Numbered from the stretch's first letter, positions 1 through 7,490 are shown. The stretch: 40,678 nucleotides of DNA from an uncultured Lachnospiraceae bacterium (GCA_910586315.1 CAJUIP010000034.1:1-40678), one strand, 5' to 3'. Translations and numbers: made by a program. Notes: generated by a model from the letters alone, not told the origin.

Positions 1-16
1 TTCTCAATAGGCAAGA

Positions 17-47
17 AAATGAGCCGCCCTCAAAAGACAGCCCATTT
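17..47 (-). terminator. Terminator-like hairpin after the DUF6273-type gene
   Basis: Inverted repeat AAATGAGCCG / CAGCCCATTT that pairs with G-U wobbles. Read on the minus strand it is followed by a short T-rich stretch (TTTTCTTG). It lies about 45 bp past the stop of the minus-strand gene that ends at 93. The U-tract is weak, so this is tentative. Confidence 0.4.
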
Positions 48-92
48 CCTTCATCTATTATCATGTACCCCCGGACTCTCACTCCCGAAGGC

Positions 93-1328
93 TCACTCCT
101 GCACCGCCACAAAAGCAGGCCGGTTCCCAATCCAGTCATTGTCCACCTGCTCTGGGGCCACTCTCCCGTCATAGGTCACCGCATAACACATCTTCCCGTC
201 CCTGGCTGCTGGGGTTCTCAGCCAGTAGCCCATAGCATGACTTCCCGCCAGGTTAAAATTATCCGTCTCCGAGCCATCCAGTTTCCACAGATACTTCCCA
301 TACCGGATCGCCTCCTCTAAAGACAAACAAAACAACATATCCTCCGTCTTACTTCCCGGCTGTCTCCGTTTGGTAAACTTCCTCTCTGAAATCATGTAAT
401 CGGAACTTTTCCCCGCATAAGTATACCCGGCCGTGGTCTCTGCCCTGGTAATCCCTTCCGAATCCGCCAGCCCCTCCTTAAGCCAGCCTCTCAGGTCAGA
501 AGCTTCCCAGCCATTGTGATTTTCGTCAAACACGCTCTCATCACCGCCGATAATGGAATCACACAGAAACAAAGCCCCGGCCCGTTTCATCCCTGCGTCA
601 CAGTAGTTAGGGTCCACACACCGGAAGGTATAAGACTTCCCGTGAATCACCCTCTCCTGGGTATCCCCCTCATACCAGATCTTTCCCTGCCCGGTATCCG
701 CCTTCTCCCGTCCCAGCACAAAAGCCGGGCGGATTCCCGCTTCGGTCAGGGAGACCCGGCTGGAAGCAATATGCCCGTTGTACTGCACCAGATACGCCTG
801 ATTAGTGGTATTCTCCCGCTTGGAGCGTGTCCAGTAATACCGCATTCCCCTCCTTGGCGTCCATACCTTCCGGACAATCTCCTTATAAGCCGGATTTTTC
901 ACCTCATCGATAGACAGACAGAATACCTTGTCCGAAACCGAATCCCCGGTCTCCGGCAGGTTCACCGCCGCAAGCTCCTCTGCCACGGAAAGAGTGTCGG
1001 CAAAATACTGGTTCAGCCAGGTCCTCACATCAGACGTTCCATAATCATTGTCCGACAATCCATACCGAACAGAAAGGGCATAAGGAATCACCTCATCCGC
1101 CACAAACAGATATCCGCCCTGATAATCCGAATCCAGGCAGGTAAACCCCATAGTCTCAAATCCATCGGAAAGCCCGGTCTCCACCTGCAGCCCGTCCCCT
1201 TTCCTGTACTGGCCTTCTTCCCTGGTCTCTGCATGGGCAGAAAACCCTAAAAGAAAGCTGACCGCCGAACAGGTAAGAAATACTGCCGCCAACGCATGCT
1301 TTCTTTTCATGCGTATCATTGGTCTCAT
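93..1328 (-). CDS. Secreted DUF6273-type protein with two repeats
   Basis: A 411-residue exported protein. Residues 1-33 form a signal peptide (basic start, hydrophobic core, AHA cleavage region). The mature part contains two copies of a module that ends in a W-x-R-(S/T) then G-x-RPAF pattern: WTRS and GIRPAFVLG in the first copy, WLRTP and GNRPAFVAV in the second. This is the look of DUF6273 domains, often found on surface proteins of Lachnospiraceae and with no known biochemistry. The start is well set: GGAGGAGACAGC precedes the ATG. That ATG overlaps the stop of the cold-shock gene as ATGA, so the two are probably translated together. It is the last gene of the left ICE operon. It could be a surface or adhesion factor of the element, which is inference. 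Confidence 0.7.
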   Translation of the reverse strand: MRPMIRMKRKHALAAVFLTCSAVSFLLGFSAHAETREEGQYRKGDGLQVETGLSDGFETMGFTCLDSDYQGGYLFVADEVIPYALSVRYGLSDNDYGTSDVRTWLNQYFADTLSVAEELAAVNLPETGDSVSDKVFCLSIDEVKNPAYKEIVRKVWTPRRGMRYYWTRSKRENTTNQAYLVQYNGHIASSRVSLTEAGIRPAFVLGREKADTGQGKIWYEGDTQERVIHGKSYTFRCVDPNYCDAGMKRAGALFLCDSIIGGDESVFDENHNGWEASDLRGWLKEGLADSEGITRAETTAGYTYAGKSSDYMISERKFTKRRQPGSKTEDMLFCLSLEEAIRYGKYLWKLDGSETDNFNLAGSHAMGYWLRTPAARDGKMCYAVTYDGRVAPEQVDNDWIGNRPAFVAVQE

Positions 1329-1783
1329 GCTGTCTCCTCCATTTTTTCGGTCTCCTCTGCCCTGGCTTTCCGTCTGCTACCCCTGGTTCCCTTTGCCTTT
1401 TCGCTCTCACTCCCTTCCGGTCCTCCGGCCTTATCTTCCATGCCAGGCCCTGCTGTTTCCTGATCTTCTGCCCCTGATTCCTCAAATTCCGGGCCTTCCC
1501 ATCCCGGATCTCCCGTATTCTGGCCGCTGCCATATGCCACCGCTTCTCCGGCTCCCAGTCCTTCCTTTCCGGATTCTTCCACCACAGACACAAACCTGGC
1601 AAGGCACCGTCCCTTTTCATCCTCTCCCGGCATAAAGGACACGGTCTGACCGTCACGGAGCTTCTTAAATCCTTCCCTCTGAATCTCCGAATAATGGACG
1701 AAATAATCCATGCCCTCCTCATCCGTAATAAATCCAAAACCCTTTCTCACATCAAACCACTTTACAATTCCTCTCATTTCCAT
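1325..1783 (-). CDS. Cold-shock-domain protein with long charged tail
   Basis: A 152-residue protein that begins with a cold-shock domain (about residues 1-67). The RNA-binding motifs are clear: KGFGFI (RNP1) and DYFVHYS (RNP2, where most cold-shock proteins have VFVHFS). The remaining 85 residues are Gly/Glu/Lys-rich and look disordered, unlike the usual 65-70 residue CspA family. The start at 1783 follows AGGAGAACTTGTC; the frame is open further upstream but without a ribosome site. The stop overlaps the start of the next gene (ATGA). Family knowledge says single-stranded RNA/DNA binding. Its place in an ICE operon beside an S1-domain protein suggests a role in handling element RNA or transferred single strands, which is inference. 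Confidence 0.8.
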   Translation of the reverse strand: MEMRGIVKWFDVRKGFGFITDEEGMDYFVHYSEIQREGFKKLRDGQTVSFMPGEDEKGRCLARFVSVVEESGKEGLGAGEAVAYGSGQNTGDPGWEGPEFEESGAEDQETAGPGMEDKAGGPEGSESEKAKGTRGSRRKARAEETEKMEETA

Positions 1784-1903
1784 ATGACAAGTTCTCCTCT
1801 CAAAAAATGTTTTATAGTTAAATTTCGTTTTCTGTTTCACTGCATAGAAAAAGGCAGATTTTCCAAACCCCATAAGTCCCGAAAACCTACCCCTTTCCTA
1901 ATC

Positions 1904-2869
1904 CTATCCCCGCTTAATAATCCTGGTAATGATCCCTTCGGCCACCTCCCTCTCCTCATTAATCCTGGTCACCAGAAATCCCACTTCATCCCCCTGCCCC
2001 GGCAGACTGGCCGTGTTGCAGGAGTGGGCCACCGCATTGACCCGGCAGTTCAGGCAGAGAAAGAAGGTTCCCCGGTACACATCCGTCACCTTTCCCACAT
2101 ACTTCCCCTGCTTCTTAAGCCGCATTAAGTTTTCCTTATTAACATTGGTCTTAGCTTCCCTGGCACTGACCTCCACCTTCATGGCCTCAACTGAGTCCCC
2201 GGAAACCTTCTTCACCATGACATTCACCACATCCCCTGTGGCAAACTTCTCATTGGCATCCGACAGCCATTCCCAGGTCATATCCCTGGCCTTAAGCGAA
2301 CACTCAATGCCAAACACCTCCAGCCGGACCGCTTTCGGAGCCACGGCGATCACCCTGGCCTCCACCACACGCCCCGGCACAATCATAGGCGTCCCATCCT
2401 GGGAAGGCATGTAGAACTGCTGCCGCTTCCGAAGCATGGCCTCTCTCCTGGAAGCCGCCACGCTGCCGGACCCCTCATCCAGATCCCGGACAATAAAATC
2501 AAGCTCCGCCCCCAGCATGTTGTTGGCAAGCCTGGTCTGCCGGTTCACCGGATCAGAGTTTTCCCTTCCGTCCCCTTCCAGGTTAATCATCATCTCCTCC
2601 ATGGGAATCAGAACCCGACAGCCTTTGTAATAGATCACAGCCACCACCCAGCCGCCCTCCAGCCTTTCAATCCCGCTTAAAGGCCCGGACAGAATCTTCC
2701 TTGTCCTCTGGGCATTCATTAACTCATGCCACACCAGATCCTCCTGGTTCTTCGCCTCTGCCGCAGCACCTCCTGCGTCCACAGTCAGAATCCCTACTGG
2801 ACGGCTCCTGGAGCGTACAACGCCTTCCTGCACTCCCTCCGCCACACGGCTTTTACTCTCTTCCTTCAT
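1904..2869 (-). CDS. S1-domain RNA-binding protein of the ICE
   Basis: About 321 residues. Two S1/OB-fold-like stretches can be seen: one from VPGRVVEARVIAV onward (about residues 162-240) and a shorter C-terminal one from GKYVGKVTDVYRG (about 255-320). The N-terminal 150 residues are a less conserved domain with a conserved-looking VLIPMEEMM block. Single S1-domain proteins like this are common cargo of Tn1549-like and other clostridial ICEs. AAAGGTGG lies 7 bases before the ATG at 2869 but only 1 base before the ATG at 2875, so the later start is preferred. It is followed 120 bp downstream by the cold-shock gene, and a terminator separates it from the HTH/sigma pair upstream, so it probably has its own promoter. 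Exact role unknown. Confidence 0.72.
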   Translation of the reverse strand: MKEESKSRVAEGVQEGVVRSRSRPVGILTVDAGGAAAEAKNQEDLVWHELMNAQRTRKILSGPLSGIERLEGGWVVAVIYYKGCRVLIPMEEMMINLEGDGRENSDPVNRQTRLANNMLGAELDFIVRDLDEGSGSVAASRREAMLRKRQQFYMPSQDGTPMIVPGRVVEARVIAVAPKAVRLEVFGIECSLKARDMTWEWLSDANEKFATGDVVNVMVKKVSGDSVEAMKVEVSAREAKTNVNKENLMRLKKQGKYVGKVTDVYRGTFFLCLNCRVNAVAHSCNTASLPGQGDEVGFLVTRINEEREVAEGIITRIIKRG

Positions 2870-2937
2870 GGGCATACCACCTTTCTTTTTTCATTCTGAA
2901 TCCCCGGATTTTTCAAAAACTGCCTGAAAACACAAAA

Positions 2938-2963
2938 AGAGCAGCCCTGTAAAAAGCTGCTCT
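2938..2963 (-). terminator. Intrinsic terminator after the HTH_16 gene
   Basis: Perfect 8-bp stem AGAGCAGC / GCTGCTCT with a 10-base loop. On the minus strand it is followed by TTTTTGTGTTTTC. It sits between the HTH_16 gene (ends 3052) and the S1 gene (starts 2869), so it can end the sigma/HTH transcript. Confidence 0.75.
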
Positions 2964-3051
2964 CCGTGAACCCGTTGATTCAGAAATCTGATGATACCAT
3001 TATAAAACATCTGGAATTGCAAGTCAATTCTTCAGGAAATGCAATGTGGTT

Positions 3052-3258
3052 TCATTTCCGTCCCAATTTCGTCTCATCCACATGAAACCCGTCAATGCAA
3101 CGCAAAAACGTTATGGACAATTCCTGAAATAAGTCCTCGCAAAACCGCCCTTCTATCATGGAACGACTAATGAGCAATGGACGGTACTGCAAGAACAGTT
3201 CCTCCTTCGCTGCCTTATCCCCCATCTTTGCTAGACATAACAATTCCTCAGTTCCCAT
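3052..3258 (-). CDS. HTH_16-type conjugative-element protein
   Basis: A 68-residue protein matching the pattern of the helix-turn-helix domain of conjugative transposons (HTH_16, as in Tn916 Orf8): short helix with LLCLAKMGDKAAKEELF, then QYRPLLIS, then DLFQELSITFLRCIDGF. This resembles region 2 of a sigma factor. It overlaps the end of the sigma-like gene by 11 bp, with GGAAAGGA just before the ATG, so the two are translationally coupled. In Tn916 the equivalent Orf7/Orf8 pair promotes expression of the element's recombination and transfer genes. A matching role here is inferred from family and order. Confidence 0.7.
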   Translation of the reverse strand: MGTEELLCLAKMGDKAAKEELFLQYRPLLISRSMIEGRFCEDLFQELSITFLRCIDGFHVDETKLGRK

Positions 3259-3691
3259 TCCTTTCCCATCCTTTCTTCACTTTCTTGCGGGCATAGGAAT
3301 ACACAGAAGCCACTTTTTGCGGCTCTATTCCCATCTTTTCCGCAATCTCCGCAAATGTTAGCTGCCTAAACACCTTGCCAAACACCACCACAATCTCCAT
3401 ATCCGTCAAATGCGACAGACTCTTCCACATATGGAAATCCAGACAGTTCTTCAGATACTGCCGAATTGTATCAGCTTCCCATGGAATTTCCTCTATGACT
3501 ACCAACCAATACTCTTCCATTTCCAGGCCAGCCTTTTCCTTCCCATATAGGGATGTCTCCATATCCTCAGACACATCTTTCCAAATCCTTGCCTCTTCTT
3601 TCTTCAAATAATCCCTCCTGGCTCGATCCACCGCCGTCTCCAGATACTTGGTAAAACGTCCTTTTACGAAATCTTCATTCGTTCCTTTCAT
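3248..3691 (-). CDS. Sigma-70 region-4-like ICE regulator
   Basis: A 147-residue protein whose C-terminal half looks like sigma factor region 4: LTDMEIVVVFGKVFRQLTFAEIAEKMGI followed by a recognition-helix-like stretch and basic KKVKKGW. This is the layout of Tn916 Orf7 and similar ICE proteins. GGAGGGAGAA precedes the ATG at 3691. It is the first gene of a two-gene unit with the HTH_16 protein and faces the XRE repressor gene across about 1.2 kb. A CCCAA-N6-TTGGG palindrome lies about 80 bp upstream of its start, a likely repressor site. Probably an activator of element genes; no regions 1-2 of a full sigma factor are present. Confidence 0.7.
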   Translation of the reverse strand: MKGTNEDFVKGRFTKYLETAVDRARRDYLKKEEARIWKDVSEDMETSLYGKEKAGLEMEEYWLVVIEEIPWEADTIRQYLKNCLDFHMWKSLSHLTDMEIVVVFGKVFRQLTFAEIAEKMGIEPQKVASVYSYARKKVKKGWERNGN

Positions 3692-3768
3692 TTCTCCCTC
3701 CGGTTATCTAAAAAATCCAAGATTTTCCAAAGAGAGACGGCGGTTCTCTAATCTTCTCTATACATATA

Positions 3769-3784
3769 CCCAAATAAAATTGGG
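3769..3784. promoter_or_regulatory. Palindromic operator 1 (CCCAA-N6-TTGGG)
   Basis: CCCAAATAAAATTGGG, followed after 2 bases on the plus strand by TATAGT. The same arrangement recurs at 3923-3946. It sits about 80 bp upstream of the sigma-like gene and is a good candidate for binding by the nearby XRE repressor. Confidence 0.55.
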
Positions 3785-3810
3785 CATATAGTATTAGTAC
3801 AAAAACAAAG

Positions 3811-3835
3811 AAGGAACAGCACCATACTGTCCCTT
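3811..3835 (-). terminator. Minus-strand terminator ahead of the sigma-like gene
   Basis: Stem AAGGAACAG / CTGTCCCTT (one wobble) with a 7-base loop. On the minus strand it is followed by CTTTGTTTTTG. It would stop leftward read-through from the xre side before it reaches operator 1 and the sigma-like gene. Confidence 0.55.
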
Positions 3836-3922
3836 CCTTATCATGAAACCTGTTTTCCCCTAAATTTCCTCCGCCTGTTTGTAAACAATTACTCTTTTCA
3901 AAACATTTTTCTTACAATCAGC

Positions 3923-3946
3923 CCAATATAACTTGGGTTTATAGTT
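3923..3946 (+). promoter_or_regulatory. Palindromic operator 2 with TATAGT
   Basis: CCCAATATAACTTGGG (3923-3938), then TT, then TATAGT (3941-3946): the same palindrome, 2-base gap and -10-like hexamer as at 3769-3792. No good -35 is seen at the right distance. It lies on the xre side, about 45 bp from the xre start once the insertion sequence is removed, so it is probably the control site of xre itself. Confidence 0.5.
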
Positions 3947-4063
3947 TGTGTTCTATTTCTTAATTTCCATATACACTAGAGTGTGTCTGAAAATTAAAAA
4001 ATGCACAAAACATATGTTTTGCCCCAAATTCTGTGATAAAATAAAGAAAAAGGGGTGTTTATT

Positions 4064-4417
4064 ATGACAAGACGTTATGAGTTAACTGACCAGGAATGGG
4101 AACAAATTGCTCCCCTCCTTCCGGTGGAAAAAAACAGCAGACCCGGACGGCCTTCCAAAGATAACCGTCTCATGATAAATGCCATGATCTGGATTGTCCG
4201 TAGTGGAGCCCCCTGGCGTGACCTCCCTGAGCGTTATGGCCCCTGGAAATCTGTATACAGCCGTTTCCGCAAGTGGATTGAGGACGGGGTACTGGATAAT
4301 ATCTTCCGTGTCCTTAGTCTGGAGGCGGAACTGGATGAACTGTTTCTGGATGCAACCATCGTCAAGGCCCACCAGCACAGTGCAGGTGCCAAAAAAGGGG
4401 GCCAGCCAATGAAATAG
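4064..4417 (+). CDS. IS transposase, first frame (OrfA)
   Basis: A 117-residue N-terminal half of an IS5-family transposase. It starts YELTDQEWEQIAPLLP and runs through GRPSKDNR, IVRSGAPWRDLPERYG and the first catalytic Asp in LFLDATIVKAHQH. AGGGGTG lies 6 bases before the ATG. The frame ends in GGQPMK and a stop just after an A6G5 run (4391-4401). The missing half continues in the -1 frame. Such a split is usual in the IS427 group, where ribosomal frameshifting is thought to make the full enzyme. Confidence 0.88.
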   Translation: MTRRYELTDQEWEQIAPLLPVEKNSRPGRPSKDNRLMINAMIWIVRSGAPWRDLPERYGPWKSVYSRFRKWIEDGVLDNIFRVLSLEAELDELFLDATIVKAHQHSAGAKKGGQPMK

Positions 4418-4818
4418 GGCACAGCCGTGGAGGGGCAAGCAGCAAAATCCATGCGGCAGTAGACGCCTATGGATATCCCGTATCTGTCATGCTGAGTCAA
4501 GGACAGAGCAATGATATAAATTATGCCATTCCAGTGTTGGAGCCTATTAACATAGATGGGAGCCAGGTTGTGGCCGACCGTGGATACGACAGTGCCAGGC
4601 TACTGGATTATATTTATGGCCGGAAGGGGGAGCCAACGATACCATCCAGAACCGGAGCCAAGTTTGAGCGCCATTGTGACTGGTGGCTTTATAAGGAGCG
4701 TCATCTGGTTGAGAAATATTTTCTCAAACTGAAAGCATTCCGCCGGATTGCAACACGTTATGACAAACTGGCGTTTACTTATATGGGCTTTATTTGTCTT
4801 GCCTCCATCCTGATTTGA
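4396..4818 (+). CDS. IS transposase, second frame (OrfB)
   Basis: About 140 codons in the -1 frame. Joined at the A6G5 run it reads KKRGPANEIGHSRGG, then SSKIHAAVDAYGYPV, the second catalytic Asp in VVADRGYDS, and the Y-R-E region with HLVEKYFLKLKAFRRIATRYDK, here shown as the family signature only. The full A+B product would be about 251 residues, normal for this IS group. It has no ribosome site of its own near the junction, which favours frameshift expression over separate initiation. Confidence 0.8.
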   Translation, partial: RGPANEIGHSRGGASSKIHAAVDAYGYPVSVMLSQGQSNDINYAIPVLEPINIDGSQVVADRGYDSARLLDYIYGRKGEPTIPSRTGAKFERHCDWWLYKERHLVEKYFLKLKAFRRIATRYDKLAFTYMGFICLASILI

Positions 4819-4876
4819 TTAAAATAACCAAATCCAAATAATTTTCAGACACGCTCTAGTAAAGAGGTGAATACGC

Positions 4877-5200
4877 ATGAAAGACCCAAACAACCAGATC
4901 GGCCGTCGTATCAAAGCTGCCCGTAAAGAAAAAAATCTGACTCAGGAAAGATTAGCAGAAAGTATCAATATTTCCACGAATTATATATCTGAGATTGAGA
5001 GCAAAGGGAGAATCCCCAGCTTCTCTATGTTGACCACGATTTGCAGATTCCTTAATGTTTCTGTTGATGATATCATTTTTAATACTGATTCCGACTATGT
5101 AAAAAAGATTACCCGACAGTTGTCTCTATGCAATGAAAAACAGCTGGAACTGATCAACTCCATTGTTGAAGACATCATTCGGATTGGATCATATGAATAA
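4877..5200 (+). CDS. XRE-family repressor of the ICE
   Basis: A 107-residue protein with a Cro/cI-type helix-turn-helix at residues 8-65 (IGRRIKAARKEKNLTQERLAE, then ISTNYISEIESKGRIPS and VDDII). The short C-terminal helical part contains no peptidase domain. The start follows AAAGAGGTGAATACGC. It is transcribed away from the sigma-like/HTH_16 pair, the same layout as Orf9 against Orf7/Orf8 in Tn916, so it is likely the element's main repressor. The insertion sequence ends only 20 bp before its start codon and has cut it off from the upstream palindrome. Its present expression may therefore be reduced or driven from the IS. Confidence 0.82.
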   Translation: MKDPNNQIGRRIKAARKEKNLTQERLAESINISTNYISEIESKGRIPSFSMLTTICRFLNVSVDDIIFNTDSDYVKKITRQLSLCNEKQLELINSIVEDIIRIGSYE

Positions 5201-5299
5201 AACCTCCTTGTTTTTATAACATATTGACTTCTCTGAGATTTCTCCATAAACTCTCTAGCCCACAGATTTCTAATGTTTTTTATTAAATACTGTATAAAA

Positions 5300-5343
5300 A
5301 GAGACATGCTATCCATGCCTTATGGCATACATCTCATGTCTCT
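5300..5343. terminator. Bidirectional terminator between xre and wHTH gene
   Basis: Outer stem AGAGACATG / CATGTCTCT enclosing an inner ATGCC-TTAT-GGCAT hairpin. On the minus strand it is followed by TTTTTATAC, on the plus strand by CTTCGTTTTA. It serves the converging xre gene and the winged-helix gene. Confidence 0.75.
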
Positions 5344-5350
5344 CTTCGTT

Positions 5351-5710
5351 TTACTTCTTAAATTTATATCCCCTATCCTGTACTGTTATGATAAAATCTG
5401 ACCGCTTGGTATATTCTCTTAGCTTCTTTCGTATCCGTGATATTGTAATTTCTATTGTGTGGTAATCGATTCTGCTGTCATCGTCTGCCACTTGTTCATA
5501 AATTTGTTTTTTACTCAATACCTGCCCCTGATATTGTATAAGCAGAAGTAAAACCTGAAATTCCCGGTTTGTAAAATAAATTTCGTTTCCCTGGTAAGCT
5601 ATTATCTGCTCCCCAGGAATGATACATAATCCTTCATACTCTAAAATACTATCTGAACTAAAAATTTTACTCACCCACCTTTTCAAGGTTTTCCATACTA
5701 TTTTTATCAT
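5351..5710 (-). CDS. Stand-alone OmpR/PhoB-type winged-helix protein
   Basis: A 119-residue protein. Residues from about 25 to 119 match the DNA-binding domain of OmpR/PhoB response regulators: IYFTNREFQVLLLL, LSKKQIYEQV, IDYHTIEITISRIRKKL and the terminal DRGYKFKK. No receiver domain is present and no kinase is nearby, so it cannot be controlled by phosphorylation in the usual way. No convincing ribosome site precedes the ATG at 5710, and a GTG inside the frame preceded by AAAAGGTGG is a possible alternative, so the N-terminus is uncertain. Such orphan domains occur on clostridial mobile elements. Target genes unknown. It sits between the xre region and the metabolic island. Confidence 0.65.
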   Translation of the reverse strand: MIKIVWKTLKRWVSKIFSSDSILEYEGLCIIPGEQIIAYQGNEIYFTNREFQVLLLLIQYQGQVLSKKQIYEQVADDDSRIDYHTIEITISRIRKKLREYTKRSDFIITVQDRGYKFKK

Positions 5711-5744
5711 TTGGTTAAGTTATTCTAAACCATATAAGAAAATC

Positions 5745-5767
5745 GGGAGAGCCTTTTCAACTCTCCC
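5745..5767 (-). terminator. Terminator of the ridA operon
   Basis: Perfect stem GGGAGAG / CTCTCCC with a 9-base loop. On the minus strand it is followed by GATTTTCTTATA. It lies 20 bp past the ridA stop and closes the five-gene operon that begins at 11280. Confidence 0.75.
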
Positions 5768-5787
5768 TGCCTTAACTGTTCATCCAT

Positions 5788-6156
5788 TTACATTTCAGCA
5801 ACTGCCTCAATCTCGCATAATACATTTTTCGGCAGTTCTTTTACTGCCACACAGCTCCTCGCTGGTTTTGATACAAAATATTTCGCATATACCTCATTAA
5901 ACGCGGCAAAATCTCCCATATCCGCCAAAAAACAGGTTGTTTTGATCACCTGTCCAAATCCGGTTCCTGCTGCTTCTAAAATGGCCCCTACATTTTTACA
6001 GCTCTGCTCCGCCTGTGCGGCAATCCCCTCAGGTACAGTCCCGTCAAGAGGATTCACCGGAATCTGGCCTGATGTATATACCATACCATTAGTCATAAAC
6101 CCCTGAGAATACGGTCCGATTGCTCCCGGCGCGTTTTTTGTCTCAATTACTTTCAT
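5788..6156 (-). CDS. ridA: RidA-family imine/enamine deaminase
   Basis: A 122-residue YjgF/YER057c/UK114 protein of normal length. Signatures: APGAIGPYSQG near the start, TSGQIPV, the conserved Arg100 in KPARSCVAV and the EIEA motif (Glu115/Glu117) at the end. RidA trimers hydrolyse reactive enamine/imine intermediates such as 2-aminoacrylate, released by PLP enzymes, to the 2-keto acid and ammonia. The start follows AGGAGGAAGTGTT. It is the last gene of an operon that also holds a MalY/PatB-like PLP enzyme and an enolase-superfamily dehydratase. A job in clearing an enamine formed by that PLP enzyme is therefore a reasonable inference. Confidence 0.9.
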   Translation of the reverse strand: MKVIETKNAPGAIGPYSQGFMTNGMVYTSGQIPVNPLDGTVPEGIAAQAEQSCKNVGAILEAAGTGFGQVIKTTCFLADMGDFAAFNEVYAKYFVSKPARSCVAVKELPKNVLCEIEAVAEM

Positions 6157-6184
6157 AACACTTCCTCCTCATATAAATTTTATT

Positions 6185-7477
6185 CTATGAAATTGGATAT
6201 AACAGAAATCCCATCCCAAGGGCAATTCCCAGACATACCACCCCGCATACCACCGTAGAAATAAAAATATATTGATATGCCTGCTTTGCCGAATAGCCGC
6301 AGGTATCCATAATCGTAATCAGCATTCCGTTATGGGGAAGACAGCTGAACCCCGCGGTCGCCATGGCAACAACCCTGTGTAAAAGCTCCGGGTGGACTCC
6401 CATGGCCAGATACTGGCCAGACAACAGGTCCATGGCCACATCGCATCCTCCTCCGCCGTTCCCCGTTAAAAGGCCGGCAAAAGAAGACGCGATTCCCAGC
6501 AGGATCACAGGACTAAGTGATATTCCCGCTATGGCGTCCAGTATGATTTTCGCCCCTGAACAGGACAGCACCGCGCCGCCAAACCCTACGGAAACAGCCG
6601 TGGTCACCATGGCAGAGCCTACATTCTTTACCCCTTCATTAATTGTCTTCCATTTGTCCGGCAGGTTCTTTCTTCCGATCACCATAGCCAGTGCTGACGC
6701 ACAGAGCACAGCATAAGACAGCTCCATCCCAAAGCCATTAATCAAAATAATAATAAGTACCAGCGGCAGGACGGAAAGCCATGGCCTGATCCCGGCATCC
6801 GCCTCAAAACGGGATATTCTGTCCAGAATCTTTTCATCCGCGTCAAAATGCTCTCCCTTTTCTCGCGCCTTTTTAAATTCATACTGAAAATACAGATACA
6901 AAAAGGCAATACACACCACTGTGCAGACGATTCCAATGGGGAACGCCGCCATAGGGGAAGTCCCCATGTACTGGGAAGGAATGATATTGTTCAGCTGGGC
7001 TCCTCCCGGCATCATGGAAAGCGGAAAGGTACAGGAACTGGACATGATACAGGCCGGAATCAGCTTCCTCGGAAGATCCGCTTTCTGAAATGTGGCCAGG
7101 AAAATGGGATAGACCGTAAACACGATAACAAATACGCTGACCCCTCCGAAGGAGAGCAATGCCGTTGCCAGCATTGCCCCATATACCGCGTTCCGGTCGC
7201 CAAAGACCTTACCGATCATTTTGGAAAATACGGCTGCCAGAAGGGTCTCCTCCATGATCTTTCCAAACAGGGCATTGGTCACAAAGACCATAAAGTATTT
7301 GGCGATAAATCCGGAAAGGGAAACCGCGTAATGGTTCATCACCAGGTCTGTAAAACTTATATCATTTGTCACCCCAAGAAGCAGTACACAGATGAGAGTC
7401 GCCGGAATCAGGCTCACCTTTTTATAAATCAATACCATCAGCAGCGCCACAGCTGCCAGAACACCAGCAAGATTCAT
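6185..7477 (-). CDS. GntP-type permease
   Basis: About 430 residues, nearly all hydrophobic with 11-12 predicted membrane spans. The pattern fits the GntP/gluconate:H+ symporter family: a long N-terminal half with FGGVSVFVIVF, SSSCTFPLSMMPGGAQLNN in a re-entrant-like loop, and LLTGNGGGGCDVAMDLLSGQY with HNGMLITIMDTCG near the C-terminus. GntP proteins import sugar acids. The ATG at 7477 has GGTGG 5 bases before it; a further ATG at 7489 lacks a site and sits against the dehydratase stop. It lies between dehydratase A and ridA, so it probably imports the dehydratase substrate or a related hydroxy acid. The exact substrate cannot be read from sequence. Confidence 0.75.
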   Translation of the reverse strand: MNLAGVLAAVALLMVLIYKKVSLIPATLICVLLLGVTNDISFTDLVMNHYAVSLSGFIAKYFMVFVTNALFGKIMEETLLAAVFSKMIGKVFGDRNAVYGAMLATALLSFGGVSVFVIVFTVYPIFLATFQKADLPRKLIPACIMSSSCTFPLSMMPGGAQLNNIIPSQYMGTSPMAAFPIGIVCTVVCIAFLYLYFQYEFKKAREKGEHFDADEKILDRISRFEADAGIRPWLSVLPLVLIIILINGFGMELSYAVLCASALAMVIGRKNLPDKWKTINEGVKNVGSAMVTTAVSVGFGGAVLSCSGAKIILDAIAGISLSPVILLGIASSFAGLLTGNGGGGCDVAMDLLSGQYLAMGVHPELLHRVVAMATAGFSCLPHNGMLITIMDTCGYSAKQAYQYIFISTVVCGVVCLGIALGMGFLLYPIS

Positions 7478-7490
7478 AGCAGCCACCATC

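Larger units (their letters stand above)
3979..4856 (+). mobile_element. IS5-family (IS427-like) insertion sequence
   Basis: An 878-bp element. Left end GAGTGTGTCTGAAAATTA; right end, read inward, GAGCGTGTCTGAAAATTA: an 18-bp inverted repeat with one mismatch. Both ends are flanked by TA (3977-3978 and 4857-4858), a 2-bp target duplication. It carries a two-frame DDE transposase. Size, ends, TA target and split transposase fit the IS427 group of the IS5 family. It appears complete and recent, since ends and target duplication are intact. It separates the palindromic control DNA at 3923-3946 from the xre ribosome site. Confidence 0.9.

Noticed and set aside
1..320. 85-codon plus-strand frame at 63-320
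   Set aside because: It overlaps the end of the DUF6273-type gene on the other strand and has no coding features.
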